IMG/VR virus record: IMGVR_UViG_3300020171_000028 | Location: 1 to 62,374 of that record | Reading direction: 5' to 3' (one strand) | DNA: 62,374 bases | DNA from: a virus | Shown: in pieces, positions 17,395 to 25,816 of the stretch | Position numbering within the stretch: the first letter of the stretch is position 1 | Layout of the letters: each line of letters begins with the position of its first letter | The notes under the pieces: model-generated | Seen by the model: the letters and a program-made list of their open reading frames with translations, nothing else | The model's database searches: none | What the model was told of the DNA's origin: nothing | Position numbers and translations under genes: made by a program

Positions 17395-17826
17395 TTATAC
17401 TGGGGATTCACTTCCTCCAGACCCAATGCTCAAGGCACTAGTAATCTTGATAGTAGTTTCTAATCCAATCGCATCTCCTACTGCTACAGACAACGGCATC
17501 TCAGTTACTAAGCCTTCAAACTCAATTGAAGTGGCTACAGAATCTGATAATACTATTTGGTAGTTTTGAAGATCATCACTTTCAAAATCTGCCAACATTG
17601 CATTGTATCCAGCTCGAGTGTAATTCATGGAAAGAGCCACTGTTCCGGCATCTCTGAACCCGGCAATGAATTCCTTGTAGCCACTTGTGGAGTCTAAAGA
17701 AGTAACATCTATTGTGTCCCTTGACATACTAGGACCTGATATACTCTTTATCTCCGCGATAGCAACCCAAGCAGAACCATTCCATCGTTCAAAAGTTGTT
17801 CCAACTCCATTTACGGCATTGCTCAT
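17395..17826 (-). CDS. major tail tube protein (143 aa)
   Basis: Starts MSNAVNGVGTTFERWNG and contains IKSISGPSMSRDTIDVTSL and YKEFIAGFRDAG, the signature of lambda-like/TP901-like tail tube proteins. It forms stacked hexamers around the tape measure. AAAGGAGG lies six bases before the ATG, one of the strongest ribosome sites in the window, matching the high copy number. The 60-base gap after it holds only an AT-rich stretch with a T-run (seen as A-run on this strand). Confidence 0.9.
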   Translation of the reverse strand: MSNAVNGVGTTFERWNGSAWVAIAEIKSISGPSMSRDTIDVTSLDSTSGYKEFIAGFRDAGTVALSMNYTRAGYNAMLADFESDDLQNYQIVLSDSVATSIEFEGLVTEMPLSVAVGDAIGLETTIKITSALSIGSGGSESPV

Positions 17827-17829
17827 TTT

Positions 17830-18222
17830 TTACCTCCTTTGGATATTAAAGTTTACAATAATATGTACCCTATTGTTTTGGTCCCAGTTTAGCATCGCTG
17901 GTCCACTGGAAACATAGATAATAGAATACAACGTACCATTCCACGTTTCTTGTGCCCTTCCGTGTAATGCGTTTGTGATTGATTGAATAAATTCCCAACC
18001 ACTAGTGTACGAGCTATTTCTAACTCTTATCTGGATTGAAGGCCTCTCAAAAGAAAGAGCATCCAATGTCAGTTCAGGATTCGCTCCTATAGTATCAAAT
18101 ATAGTTACGACGTTTGAAGGTTCTGCGGGCTCTCTTCCTATGAATAAGGTAGTACCAAATTCTAAGGCAAGAGCACTTTCAGCCACCAACATATCTTTTA
18201 TATCTTCCGAACAAGCATTCAT
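17830..18222 (-). CDS. tail terminator / completion protein (130 aa)
   Basis: Small protein before the tail tube gene, resembling phage minor tail proteins that cap the tail (DUF3168-like by appearance): LEFGTTLFIGREPAEP, IQIRVRNSSYTSGWEFI, and a beta-strand end HIIVNFNIQRR. It starts within the usual order connector, gp10-like, terminator, tube. Confidence 0.7.
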   Translation of the reverse strand: MNACSEDIKDMLVAESALALEFGTTLFIGREPAEPSNVVTIFDTIGANPELTLDALSFERPSIQIRVRNSSYTSGWEFIQSITNALHGRAQETWNGTLYSIIYVSSGPAMLNWDQNNRVHIIVNFNIQRR

Positions 18223-18223
18223 C

Positions 18224-18607
18224 TTAATCTAACTTTACATTTTCTTGAATAATTTTCAATACTTTCTTGGAATTTCTTTTAATGGAAGCTTCAAAGAATT
18301 TAGGACCTGAGCCCGGTCTATTCCAATTAACTGCCATCATATTTTCATGCACAAATACAGCATAGTTAGCAGTGAAGCCTATTAAAACCGCAGGTCCGTG
18401 TTGGTCATACATAGTCACCACCGTCCAACTTCCTCTAAGATTTCCGACATCAACCGGAATCAAAGGAGGAGTGATATCCATATCTCTACGAATAACAATT
18501 GCACTTTTTATCAAACCAGCCATTGTTACTCCTTTTATCTTAGCAATCTGTTTGTTTAAATTACTAACAACATTATCAAATCCTTCTATTTTTGCTCCGC
18601 CTTCCAT
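18224..18607 (-). CDS. HK97 gp10-like neck/tail protein (127 aa)
   Basis: Contains MEGGAKIEGFDNVVSNLNK, VDVGNLRGSW and NYAVFVHENM, motifs of HK97 gp10-family neck proteins; the VDxGxLRxSW phrase is diagnostic. It works at the head-tail joint. One-base overlap with the gene before and one-base gap to the next. Confidence 0.85.
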   Translation of the reverse strand: MEGGAKIEGFDNVVSNLNKQIAKIKGVTMAGLIKSAIVIRRDMDITPPLIPVDVGNLRGSWTVVTMYDQHGPAVLIGFTANYAVFVHENMMAVNWNRPGSGPKFFEASIKRNSKKVLKIIQENVKLD

Positions 18608-19020
18608 TACACAAATACTGTTCTTACAAATTCTGTAGTTGATTTAATCATTGGCACTTTCTTTACCGAGATAATTTCCTTCGCCCCTTCTATATTTTGA
18701 GGAAGAATATTTTCTCCATCACTTTCATAATACTGCTCTAAATCCATTAAATAACCTAAGTAAAGGAATCCTTGTAAATCTAAATCCTCAAGTACTAAGA
18801 TTTCCGCGCTCGCTTGCAATTCTTTTCCTGTTTGGGTTACTCCTTGTTGATTAATTAAGGAAACTTTATCTGTCCACCTACATTTGATTTCAACCGGGTC
18901 TGCGTAAGACATAGTCCCATATCCATCCTTAACCGGGCTTCCCCAATACACTGCAGTTTGAACACACACTTTCGATATAAATTTACTTATTCCCATTTCT
19001 TTCTTTATAATATAATCCAA
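18607..19020 (-). CDS. head closure / head-tail stopper protein (137 aa)
   Basis: Beta-rich small protein (MDYIIKKEMGISKFISK). Its place immediately before the gp10-like gene, together with its size, suggests the stopper protein that closes the portal. No clear motif. Its start overlaps the end of the fibre-like gene by 16 bases. Confidence 0.6.
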   Translation of the reverse strand: MDYIIKKEMGISKFISKVCVQTAVYWGSPVKDGYGTMSYADPVEIKCRWTDKVSLINQQGVTQTGKELQASAEILVLEDLDLQGFLYLGYLMDLEQYYESDGENILPQNIEGAKEIISVKKVPMIKSTTEFVRTVFV

Positions 19021-21416
19021 TTTGTCCCATTGGATTGAATTTGTATATTATCCCATTGATTCAATGTTTGAGTTAACGCGCTATCAATTGTTTCTGTTCC
19101 AGAAGCATCTACTGTAATTACTCCTGTGCCGGTATTCTTAATATTGTAAATCCTTCCAACTATTCCGATAGCTGTCGGGAGGTAAATTGTAAAAGTATTT
19201 GCGGTACATTCCACTGTAAAATCAGAAGAAGTTAATGTGTATTGCGCAGTTTTTTGTACATAAGAAGTAGAAAACGAACCGGCAGTATGTAGTAAACTAT
19301 TCGGACTCGTCGTCCCGATGCCGACGTTGCCTGCGTTTGAAATAGTGATAGCTTCAATATTACTGCCTCCATTATTTATTCCAAATTTCAAAGAATTATC
19401 TACAGGAAATTCAATATATGACCTATCATTTCCTAAATATTGAGAAATAATTTTATTAGTTCTTTCTATTCCAATATTTCCTGTAACTTCCAGCTTTTCG
19501 TTAGGGCTCGTCGTCCCGATGCCGACGTTGCCAGTTACATACAAATCGCCTCTTGGAACATTAACTGCTTCTTGTCCATAAGGGTCTGTTTGTGTAGAGG
19601 TAATATAAACGCCCGCCCCCCAGAATATTTGTGAATAATTATTACCAGAAAAATCTTGTGTAAAACCTTTTGTTGTACTTCCACTTCTTCCTAGCCTAAC
19701 TCCCCCACCATTGCCTAATATTGAATAAGAACCGTCAATGATTATATTACCGCCAGCAACTTCCAACTTCGCCCCCGGACTCGTCGTCCCTATGCCGAGC
19801 CTACCATTTACTTCATCATAAGCACTAGCACTTCCAAAGAATATCTTTCCTTTTGTTGTATGTGCTGTTGAGCCTAGTGTTAGATTCTCGCTTGCTGCAT
19901 TTCCTCCATAGGCTGTTTGTCCTGTTGCTCTACCTGCTAGTAATAAATATGCTGTTAAATCTGGTGCTCCTGTAAAGTTAGCGTAATCTAAATAATAAGA
20001 ACCGTGTTGTCCATCTAATAAATCAGCGTTAAGATTAGCATTTAGAGTCGTTGATGTTGCAGAATAAGGAGCTGTTCCTGTGGCTACATTGGAGATAAAT
20101 CTACTTCCTCTTGCTATCGCCGAGCCTGCCTCTCCTAAGTAAACATCTGTTACACTCGTATTTCCTAATGTAGCTGTATTACTTCCATTTCCGATAGCCG
20201 AGCGACCGATTACGATTTGGTTTGATTCTCCATTAGCGTTTGACCTTGCGCCTGATCCTATCAAAATTGAATCTGTTACATTAGTTAAGCTACTCCCTAC
20301 TCTATTTTGAATCCCAGCAGCTTTTCCAATGAAAATACTATTTGTCCCGGTTGTTATTGAATTTGCTGCCGATACTCCGATGCTTACTATACCTCCAGTA
20401 TTAACATTCACAAAAAGTGAGTATTTCCCAATAGCAATATTATCTCTATAATTATAATCATCAACCGCCCCAGCTCCTTCTCCTATAAAAACGCTATTAC
20501 CAGTATTCAATACACTTAATCTACCTCTTAAAATAACTGCCCCTTTGACGGAATGAGAAGTTGATAAAAGTTCTAAGTTTTCAGAGGCTCCTGTACCTCC
20601 ATAGATAACCTGCCCTCCAGAACGTCCTGCTAACAAAGCATACTGGGTATGATCATCATTAGTTAAATTAGTTAATCCACTATGGGGTCTTGTGGTTATA
20701 TCTGCTAAAGAAGAAGTCGTCTTATCTATCTGTGCCCAAGTATAATCATTTGCCACGGCTGCTACTGCCCCTGTTCTTCCAAATACACTCAATACAGTAT
20801 CTGTAGGGGTTAATAATTCAGACCAATCTGTCATATCCCCTACACTACCTCCATTTTGAATATAGCTCTTACTTAAATCAGTTCGTATTGCTACATCTCC
20901 TTCCTGTGCAGTTAATGCTAATTGAGCTACTTCCGAGGCTACTACAAATGTTTCTGTAATAGCCAATGCAGGAAGCTGAGCTGTAGGAACTTTTCCATTA
21001 GCATCTAATTCCGCCAATCCACTTACAGCTCCTTTTAGATTTATAAAAGTTTGCACATTTGTAGTTAGGTTTGAAAGATATCCTAATTCAGCAGCAGATA
21101 CTGCAGATACAGCGACCTTACCGTTAACATCCGAAACTAAGGCTTTGCTAGCAGTCAAATCAGAACTCAATATAGATGTGGCAGCGCCGGTAATTGCTGC
21201 CTGCTTGGCGTCCCAACTACTTATTTGGGTATCAGACACAAATCGATTAGTTTCCGTATCGTTAATGTTATCGGTAGTGATTGTAATGTTCCCATCCACT
21301 TGTTCTATTTCATTTACAGAAACCGGCAATCCAGGAATCCCTTGCTCTCCCTGTGGACCCGGTACATATACAGCCACTTGCTGCGGCGTTTGTTCTATTA
21401 CTTGTACTACTGTCAT
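19005..21416 (-). CDS. fibre-like protein with collagen-like start and GIGTTSP repeats (803 aa)
   Basis: N-terminus has a short collagen-like GPQGEQGIPGLP. The middle is fibre-like with repeated AGR.(G/T)GQ..YGG motifs, and the C-terminal third has at least four NVGIGTTSPN-type repeats, common in Bacteroidota phage tail or head fibres. It ends in a beta-rich cap (NIQIQSNGTNWIIL). It lies between head-tail connector genes rather than with the other tail fibres, so it may be a head or neck fibre. The repeat codons are unusually GC-rich for this genome. Confidence 0.75.
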   Translation of the reverse strand: MTVVQVIEQTPQQVAVYVPGPQGEQGIPGLPVSVNEIEQVDGNITITTDNINDTETNRFVSDTQISSWDAKQAAITGAATSILSSDLTASKALVSDVNGKVAVSAVSAAELGYLSNLTTNVQTFINLKGAVSGLAELDANGKVPTAQLPALAITETFVVASEVAQLALTAQEGDVAIRTDLSKSYIQNGGSVGDMTDWSELLTPTDTVLSVFGRTGAVAAVANDYTWAQIDKTTSSLADITTRPHSGLTNLTNDDHTQYALLAGRSGGQVIYGGTGASENLELLSTSHSVKGAVILRGRLSVLNTGNSVFIGEGAGAVDDYNYRDNIAIGKYSLFVNVNTGGIVSIGVSAANSITTGTNSIFIGKAAGIQNRVGSSLTNVTDSILIGSGARSNANGESNQIVIGRSAIGNGSNTATLGNTSVTDVYLGEAGSAIARGSRFISNVATGTAPYSATSTTLNANLNADLLDGQHGSYYLDYANFTGAPDLTAYLLLAGRATGQTAYGGNAASENLTLGSTAHTTKGKIFFGSASAYDEVNGRLGIGTTSPGAKLEVAGGNIIIDGSYSILGNGGGVRLGRSGSTTKGFTQDFSGNNYSQIFWGAGVYITSTQTDPYGQEAVNVPRGDLYVTGNVGIGTTSPNEKLEVTGNIGIERTNKIISQYLGNDRSYIEFPVDNSLKFGINNGGSNIEAITISNAGNVGIGTTSPNSLLHTAGSFSTSYVQKTAQYTLTSSDFTVECTANTFTIYLPTAIGIVGRIYNIKNTGTGVITVDASGTETIDSALTQTLNQWDNIQIQSNGTNWIIL
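19306..19800 (-). repeat. GC-rich repeats encoding GIGTTSP in the fibre gene
   Basis: The plus-strand word CGTCGTCCCGATGCCGACG occurs at about 19308 and 19508, with a diverged copy near 19783 (TCGTCGTCCCTATGCCGA). They encode NVGIGTTSPN/GRLGIGTTSPG on the minus strand. Identical DNA with higher GC than its surroundings could favour recombination between fibre copies. Confidence 0.8.
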
Positions 21417-21805
21417 ATCAATTGTGTTAATTGTGGTACAACTTCCATATCCCCTTCAATGATAGTGGTTATATCTTCTACATCAGAATCATCTGTAAAC
21501 ATAACCACTGTAAAATAATATAACAAAATCGGACGCACGCCTACTGATAAAATAGGAATATTAGCCATTTCATCTGCTGTTTTATAGAAACGAACAGTGG
21601 TTAATGTTGTGCTCACTATTGTTTTCTGAATGGAATTATCGTCTTCTGAGAAAGTTAAAACAGGTTCAGAATCTTTATCCTTCCTTACTTGACATCTCAA
21701 TGTTTTCCCAGTTAAATCTATCCCTGAAATCTGAAAAGTAACGTCGAACAAATCTCCAACGAAAACATTTCTGAACCTTAACCTTCCTACTTCTATTGCT
21801 GGCAT
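21413..21805 (-). CDS. virion-associated beta-sandwich protein (130 aa)
   Basis: Starts MPAIEVGRLRFRNVFVGDLFDVTFQ and continues with LTGKTLRCQVRKDKDS, resembling the N-terminal adaptor of phage baseplate or fibre proteins that begin with a description of a physical quantity and a carrier for fibres. It overlaps the fibre gene by four bases, so it may attach that fibre to the virion. AAGGAGG precedes the start. Name is tentative. Confidence 0.55.
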   Translation of the reverse strand: MPAIEVGRLRFRNVFVGDLFDVTFQISGIDLTGKTLRCQVRKDKDSEPVLTFSEDDNSIQKTIVSTTLTTVRFYKTADEMANIPILSVGVRPILLYYFTVVMFTDDSDVEDITTIIEGDMEVVPQLTQLI

Positions 21806-21822
21806 ATTTAATTCCTCCTTTT

Positions 21823-22197
21823 TTACCTATCATATCCTTTTATAGCTTGGATGCTAACCGTTTTTCCTCCTAAGGCAGCTAATTTCCCGGTGGTATCCAT
21901 TGTAACTGCCATCTGTCCATAGGAACTAGCACTCAACCCCATTCCATAAGTTCCGGTGTATTCAATGGACGCTCCTCCTGCTCCTTCTTTACTTGCCATC
22001 CTTTCTCTTGTGACCGAAATTAAATGTGCCGCTACATATCTTTCTAATTCTTTATGTAAGGCAGCAGAAATAGTAGCCGTGCCTAAAGCAGAAGTTACCA
22101 TAGCAGAGGCTCCTGTTATGAAAGATGTAATAACTACGTCGGATAACGATGAATCATCTAAAATTGATTTAACTTCATCTACTGTTACAAGTGCCAT
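21823..22197 (-). CDS. head-tail connector protein (124 aa)
   Basis: Starts MALVTVDEVKSILDDSSLSD with IITSFITGASAMV, ELERYVAAHLI and SVTRERMASKEGAG: the small helical head-tail connector family (gp6/DUF4054-like). It forms the ring below the portal. A strong AGGAGG site precedes the ATG. It marks the start of the connector genes after the modification block. Confidence 0.75.
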   Translation of the reverse strand: MALVTVDEVKSILDDSSLSDVVITSFITGASAMVTSALGTATISAALHKELERYVAAHLISVTRERMASKEGAGGASIEYTGTYGMGLSASSYGQMAVTMDTTGKLAALGGKTVSIQAIKGYDR

Positions 22198-22199
22198 AT

Positions 22200-22862
22200 C
22201 TAATTCCTCCTACTTTTCTTTAACAAAGGTTCCATAATATTTGGTATCTCTGGATTCCATTCCAACCCTAACCATTCTAATGTTTCGTGTATTTGAAGGT
22301 AGTCCCCGGTTACCATTCTTTCCGGCCATACGGTTTTACAATTAACGCCTTGGGTAATCATACTTACCCAAGCTTCTTCGTATTTATGAATCCACCACAA
22401 CCAAGCCTCCTCCTCAGTTTTGGTTTCAATTAATTTTCTATTTGATTCTTGCTTAAACAAAGTCATGTACGCTGTTTTTACACAAGAATTTACAATATCT
22501 GCAGAACGTCTCCTTACAATTATCCAGCGAGCATCCGGAAAAGCTTCATTCCAAGTCTGCCACATCTGAGTAAGCCAAGCGCCTTTTATCATCCACTGCC
22601 GTTCAATTGCTTCTCCATTGAAAGAGGTTAATACTTTTTCTTTCCAATCTTGGTTTACTTGAGAAAAAGAAGGGAAAGGAAAAGATTCAGAATGTTTCCG
22701 TATGTAATGGAATGTCAACTCTTGTATTTTCCTATGCTCATACATAGTATTGATGGCTCCTGTAGAAACATTGCTTGCTTCTAATATCCGAGCAATCAAA
22801 GCGCTTCCAGAACGGTCTGCACCAGTTACTAATATAGGACTATTTATCTTACTCGTCTTCAT
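22200..22862 (-). CDS. sulfotransferase-like protein (220 aa)
   Basis: Opens with ILVTGADRSGSALIARIL, the 5'-phosphosulfate loop of PAPS-dependent sulfotransferases (usual pattern: P.hG..RSGTS.l...L), and has DARWIIVRRRSADIVNSC, which matches the 3'-phosphate motif (R...d...S). A Trp-rich helix follows, as in carbohydrate sulfotransferases. Such enzymes transfer sulfate from PAPS to a glycan or protein. Its stop codon is adjacent to the connector gene and it overlaps the glycosyltransferase gene by 14 bases, so it probably works on the same glycan. Target unknown. Confidence 0.75.
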   Translation of the reverse strand: MKTSKINSPILVTGADRSGSALIARILEASNVSTGAINTMYEHRKIQELTFHYIRKHSESFPFPSFSQVNQDWKEKVLTSFNGEAIERQWMIKGAWLTQMWQTWNEAFPDARWIIVRRRSADIVNSCVKTAYMTLFKQESNRKLIETKTEEEAWLWWIHKYEEAWVSMITQGVNCKTVWPERMVTGDYLQIHETLEWLGLEWNPEIPNIMEPLLKKSRRN

Positions 22863-23550
22863 CGATACTATATTTTACATACTCATATATCCAACTAATG
22901 TTGGAAGCTGCTTCATAGATACTAGGCTTTCCGTGAAAGCAAATTATAGATTTATCTTCCGGTTTCGTTAACAAAGGTTTCTTCTTTGGTTGAGGTTTGA
23001 AACTACCTATCAAACTAGTATAACTTTGAAAGAATGTTTTCTTGTTTAATGTGGCATCAATGAAATCCTGGTCTCCTCTATAGATTTTCATCCAAGACTC
23101 GGGATTAACTATCCAATTTTGCCATAAATACTCTAATTCGTCTGTGTCTGGAATCCACATCATTCCGGAAGCCATATTCAACGGACGATAAAAGTCATGC
23201 AAACAAATAAATTCGTTCCTTTGTGCTTTCTTTGGAATTATTTTACTGTAATCGCCTAAAATAACCGTATCTAAATCTAAGTAAAGGAAGGGTTTCAAAG
23301 AAGAAATAGCAAAAGAAGGATCGAAAAGATTCATCTTAGACCACCATCCCGGCCATTTGAAATACTCCATAGGTAAGAAATTAATATCAAACAATCTCAA
23401 GGCTAATTTCATTTCATTGTAAAGACAGTATATCTCTACATCCAGATTGCCCTTCCACTTATTCAAATGGTAGGCAAGCAACCGAACATCTTTAATAGAA
23501 TATCTTCCTCCGGATTGTAATACTAACACTATGTTTAATTTCTCTTTCAT
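22849..23550 (-). CDS. glycosyltransferase, GT8-like (233 aa)
   Basis: Starts MKEKLNIVLVLQSGGRYSIKD. Contains KPFLYLDLDTVILGD with a DxD metal-sugar motif, then SGMMWIPDTDE and a GDQDFIDATL stretch, as in GT8-like nucleotide-sugar transferases, and ends with an SIICFHGKP motif, also typical. It overlaps both neighbours (sulfotransferase and GT2-like) and is therefore part of a translationally coupled group. Confidence 0.75.
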   Translation of the reverse strand: MKEKLNIVLVLQSGGRYSIKDVRLLAYHLNKWKGNLDVEIYCLYNEMKLALRLFDINFLPMEYFKWPGWWSKMNLFDPSFAISSLKPFLYLDLDTVILGDYSKIIPKKAQRNEFICLHDFYRPLNMASGMMWIPDTDELEYLWQNWIVNPESWMKIYRGDQDFIDATLNKKTFFQSYTSLIGSFKPQPKKKPLLTKPEDKSIICFHGKPSIYEAASNISWIYEYVKYSIDEDE

Positions 23551-24194
23551 ACCTTCATTTTATAATAGGCCCTTTTCTCCAACTCCATTCTTCCTTTTAA
23601 ATCTATCTTAGAAGTAGTGCCGGCAAACGCTGTTTCAATCTCAACCCCTTTAAAAGTATAAGCATTCCACTTCTCATACAATATCATATCCCCAAACCAA
23701 ACCTTGATGTCTTTTGGAATGTATGTTTTCAAAAAAGTAGTTTTAGTAAGAATTAGGAATGTCCCGTACCCGTGATTCATTTTAGGAGTTTTCCCTGCCT
23801 CAATAACAATATCTCCTTCATACAACCCTTTACTTCTATAACAATTCGCAGAAGGTCCAAATACTTTTCCTTCTAATCCAACTTCATTTATTTTCACTAA
23901 CAATTCTTCCAAATCTCCTTTTATAAGGATATCATCATTAGCTAAAATGATATTTTCTGTATCTGCAAGGGATGCGCCGAGTCTCCAGCTAGGATTCACG
24001 TATAGATTAATGCCTAACCCGATTTTCCTTAGTTTTAACGAACTCAAATTGTTTTCTGGTATCTTATTATTGTTTACTAATAAAATTTCGTAAATCAAAG
24101 GATTTGCCGTATATACATCAAGCATCCTCTGTAACTTTTCATTGTGAAAGTACATGGTCGGTATTATGACAGTATATTGGACTGCTTTTCTCAT
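23547..24194 (-). CDS. glycosyltransferase, GT2-like (215 aa)
   Basis: N-terminus YTVIIPTMYFHNEKLQRML, then EILLVNNN and ENIILANDDILI with the acidic cluster NDD, i.e. the GT-A/GT2 fold (IPTxN, vNN, NDD). The second half has HGYGTFLILTK and VWFGDMILY, which match the acceptor part of this family. Four-base overlaps with both neighbours. Probably adds a sugar to a virion protein; substrate unknown. Confidence 0.75.
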   Translation of the reverse strand: MRKAVQYTVIIPTMYFHNEKLQRMLDVYTANPLIYEILLVNNNKIPENNLSSLKLRKIGLGINLYVNPSWRLGASLADTENIILANDDILIKGDLEELLVKINEVGLEGKVFGPSANCYRSKGLYEGDIVIEAGKTPKMNHGYGTFLILTKTTFLKTYIPKDIKVWFGDMILYEKWNAYTFKGVEIETAFAGTTSKIDLKGRMELEKRAYYKMKV

Positions 24195-24703
24195 TTCTTT
24201 ATTCCATAAAACTGTAAATCTGTTCCTACTACTTGTAATCTATAATCTTTAAACAAATGCCCCGGCAACTGTCTGTTAAATTCTTTCAAATAAATATTTT
24301 TGTAATATCCTAAAGTTCCTGGAGAAGATTCTGGTTCCTTTTCATGTGTGCCGTGTTCTTTTCTTCCTTTAGTTGCACATGTGATTAACATCAACCCTCC
24401 TTCCCTAAGTAAATCGTACATTGCTTTTAAACTTGCTTTCCAATACTTATCGTGCTCAAGCATTTCTGTACTAACTACGACATCTACTTGCCTAATAGGA
24501 ATGTATTCATGAACTGGAATAACTATATCTACATTCTTTCCTTTCAAAACATCTATTCCTATATACTCACAATCCTCAAACAAATACCGATTAGTTCCGT
24601 TGATATCTAAACTTCCCACGTCGAGGACTTTAGTACCTTTGAAATATTCAGGAAAACATTTCTTCACTTCCTGACAGAATTGTATCTGTTCTTTATGTGC
24701 CAT
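24191..24703 (-). CDS. SAM-dependent methyltransferase (170 aa)
   Basis: Class I methyltransferase core: VLDVGSLDINGTNRYLF as motif I, YIGIDVLKGKNVD as motif II, VDVVVSTEMLEHD as motif IV and LLREGGLMLITCAT as motif VI. Size and motifs match Methyltransf_11-type sugar or small-molecule enzymes; no DNA-target domain or NPPY motif is present, so DNA methylation is unlikely. Overlaps both neighbours in the modification block. Confidence 0.8.
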   Translation of the reverse strand: MAHKEQIQFCQEVKKCFPEYFKGTKVLDVGSLDINGTNRYLFEDCEYIGIDVLKGKNVDIVIPVHEYIPIRQVDVVVSTEMLEHDKYWKASLKAMYDLLREGGLMLITCATKGRKEHGTHEKEPESSPGTLGYYKNIYLKEFNRQLPGHLFKDYRLQVVGTDLQFYGIKK

Positions 24704-25409
24704 AAGATAAAGCTTCTTTAAGATTCATTTTTGGAAAATTTTCTATTTTACTTTCTGGATTTACATTTATTATTTCAATTCCTCGAACAATAGCATCTTC
24801 TTTTATTTGAGAAAATCCTCTTATATGCATAGAGAAAGGACCTCCGGCCTTTTCTGTTCTTCTATTCTTTACATTGTCTTTCTTTGGTGCGTAGGCATTG
24901 TGCCAATGCTGTCGATTACTTTCATCCAACTGCATATCGAATCCAAGAAGAAATATTTTCTTTGCTCCGGCATTGGCTGCTACTGAAATTGCGGCAGCAC
25001 CACTATTTAGATTCCAACTAACCATTCCGGGTTCTGAAGAAATTCCAGACGCCTTTTTTCCGTCCTTTTTCAAATACTTGCACCAATCGTATTTAGCTAC
25101 CATTGGATTACAAGAAACCCTGATTCCTCGAAACTGCAATAACTCTTGTTTGAATTTTAGAAAAAATCCATTGTCTCCAAAAAAAGCAATATCTACCCAA
25201 TCCCCTAACATAAAGGCAACATTTACTCCTATTATATGTTTACTATGAAGAGGTTTCATGTATTCAGAATAAGAAGAAAAAGGCATAGTCCCTTGCCTAA
25301 CCGCAAAAACAATTTCTTCCGGGATGTTGAATTGTTTAGTAAGGGAAGGGCCGCCTCCTATTATCCAAACAGAACCTCCACTCCATATACTAGGGACCTG
25401 CCAATTCAT
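24693..25409 (-). CDS. DUF115/MptE-like protein (238 aa)
   Basis: Contains VWIIGGGPSLTK, VNVAFMLGDWVD, a central NSGAAAISVAANAGAKKI and FLLGFDMQLD, features of the DUF115/MptE-like group seen in phages and glycosylation islands (relatives take part in flagellin glycosylation or pterin phosphorylation). It starts the five-gene modification block just after the gene at 25412. Biochemical activity cannot be told from the sequence. Confidence 0.65.
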   Translation of the reverse strand: MNWQVPSIWSGGSVWIIGGGPSLTKQFNIPEEIVFAVRQGTMPFSSYSEYMKPLHSKHIIGVNVAFMLGDWVDIAFFGDNGFFLKFKQELLQFRGIRVSCNPMVAKYDWCKYLKKDGKKASGISSEPGMVSWNLNSGAAAISVAANAGAKKIFLLGFDMQLDESNRQHWHNAYAPKKDNVKNRRTEKAGGPFSMHIRGFSQIKEDAIVRGIEIINVNPESKIENFPKMNLKEALSYGT

Positions 25410-25411
25410 TT

Positions 25412-25765
25412 CTATAAAACTTTAATAGTTTCTTCTGCTTCTTTCTTTGTCATTGGAGTTTCGTTGATTACTTTTCCTTTTTCATCTACGATATCCCATA
25501 AATACGCTCCGGTTGGGGATTTCTTTTCCTCATTCTTTTGTAAAGAATATTGAACAGGAATTATCTCCTCTACAGCTTCTTCTATTTCAAAAATTTCTCC
25601 TTTTGAGGAAAGGCAGACAATACAATCTTTGAAATTATTAGGAATTTCTTCTGCCCGAGCTTCAAATACTTCATTAGGTTTTATGATTCTTCCCCCAAAA
25701 CGTAAAGAACCTCCACCTTCTTTTCTCCATTTCAATACTCCGGTTTCTTTTTCTACTCTTTTCAT
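25412..25765 (-). CDS. hypothetical protein, 117 aa
   Basis: Begins MKRVEKETGVLKWRKEGGG and has an SLRFGGRIIKPNEVFEA segment resembling short phage head-region proteins with a beta-barrel. C-terminal part charged. Position between capsid and modification block. Function unknown. Confidence 0.6.
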   Translation of the reverse strand: MKRVEKETGVLKWRKEGGGSLRFGGRIIKPNEVFEARAEEIPNNFKDCIVCLSSKGEIFEIEEAVEEIIPVQYSLQKNEEKKSPTGAYLWDIVDEKGKVINETPMTKKEAEETIKVL

Positions 25766-25816
25766 AACATCTTTTATTTCTTGATTAAAAAATTCACTTG
25801 ATTAGTGAATCATTAG

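Noticed and set aside
19005-21416. Diversity-generating retroelement target in the fibre gene
   Set aside because: No reverse transcriptase and no A-mutated template repeat seen; the repeats are simple protein motifs.
24191-24703. DNA methyltransferase for restriction evasion
   Set aside because: Motif IV lacks the NPPY/DPPY or PC signature and the gene lies in a glycan-type block.
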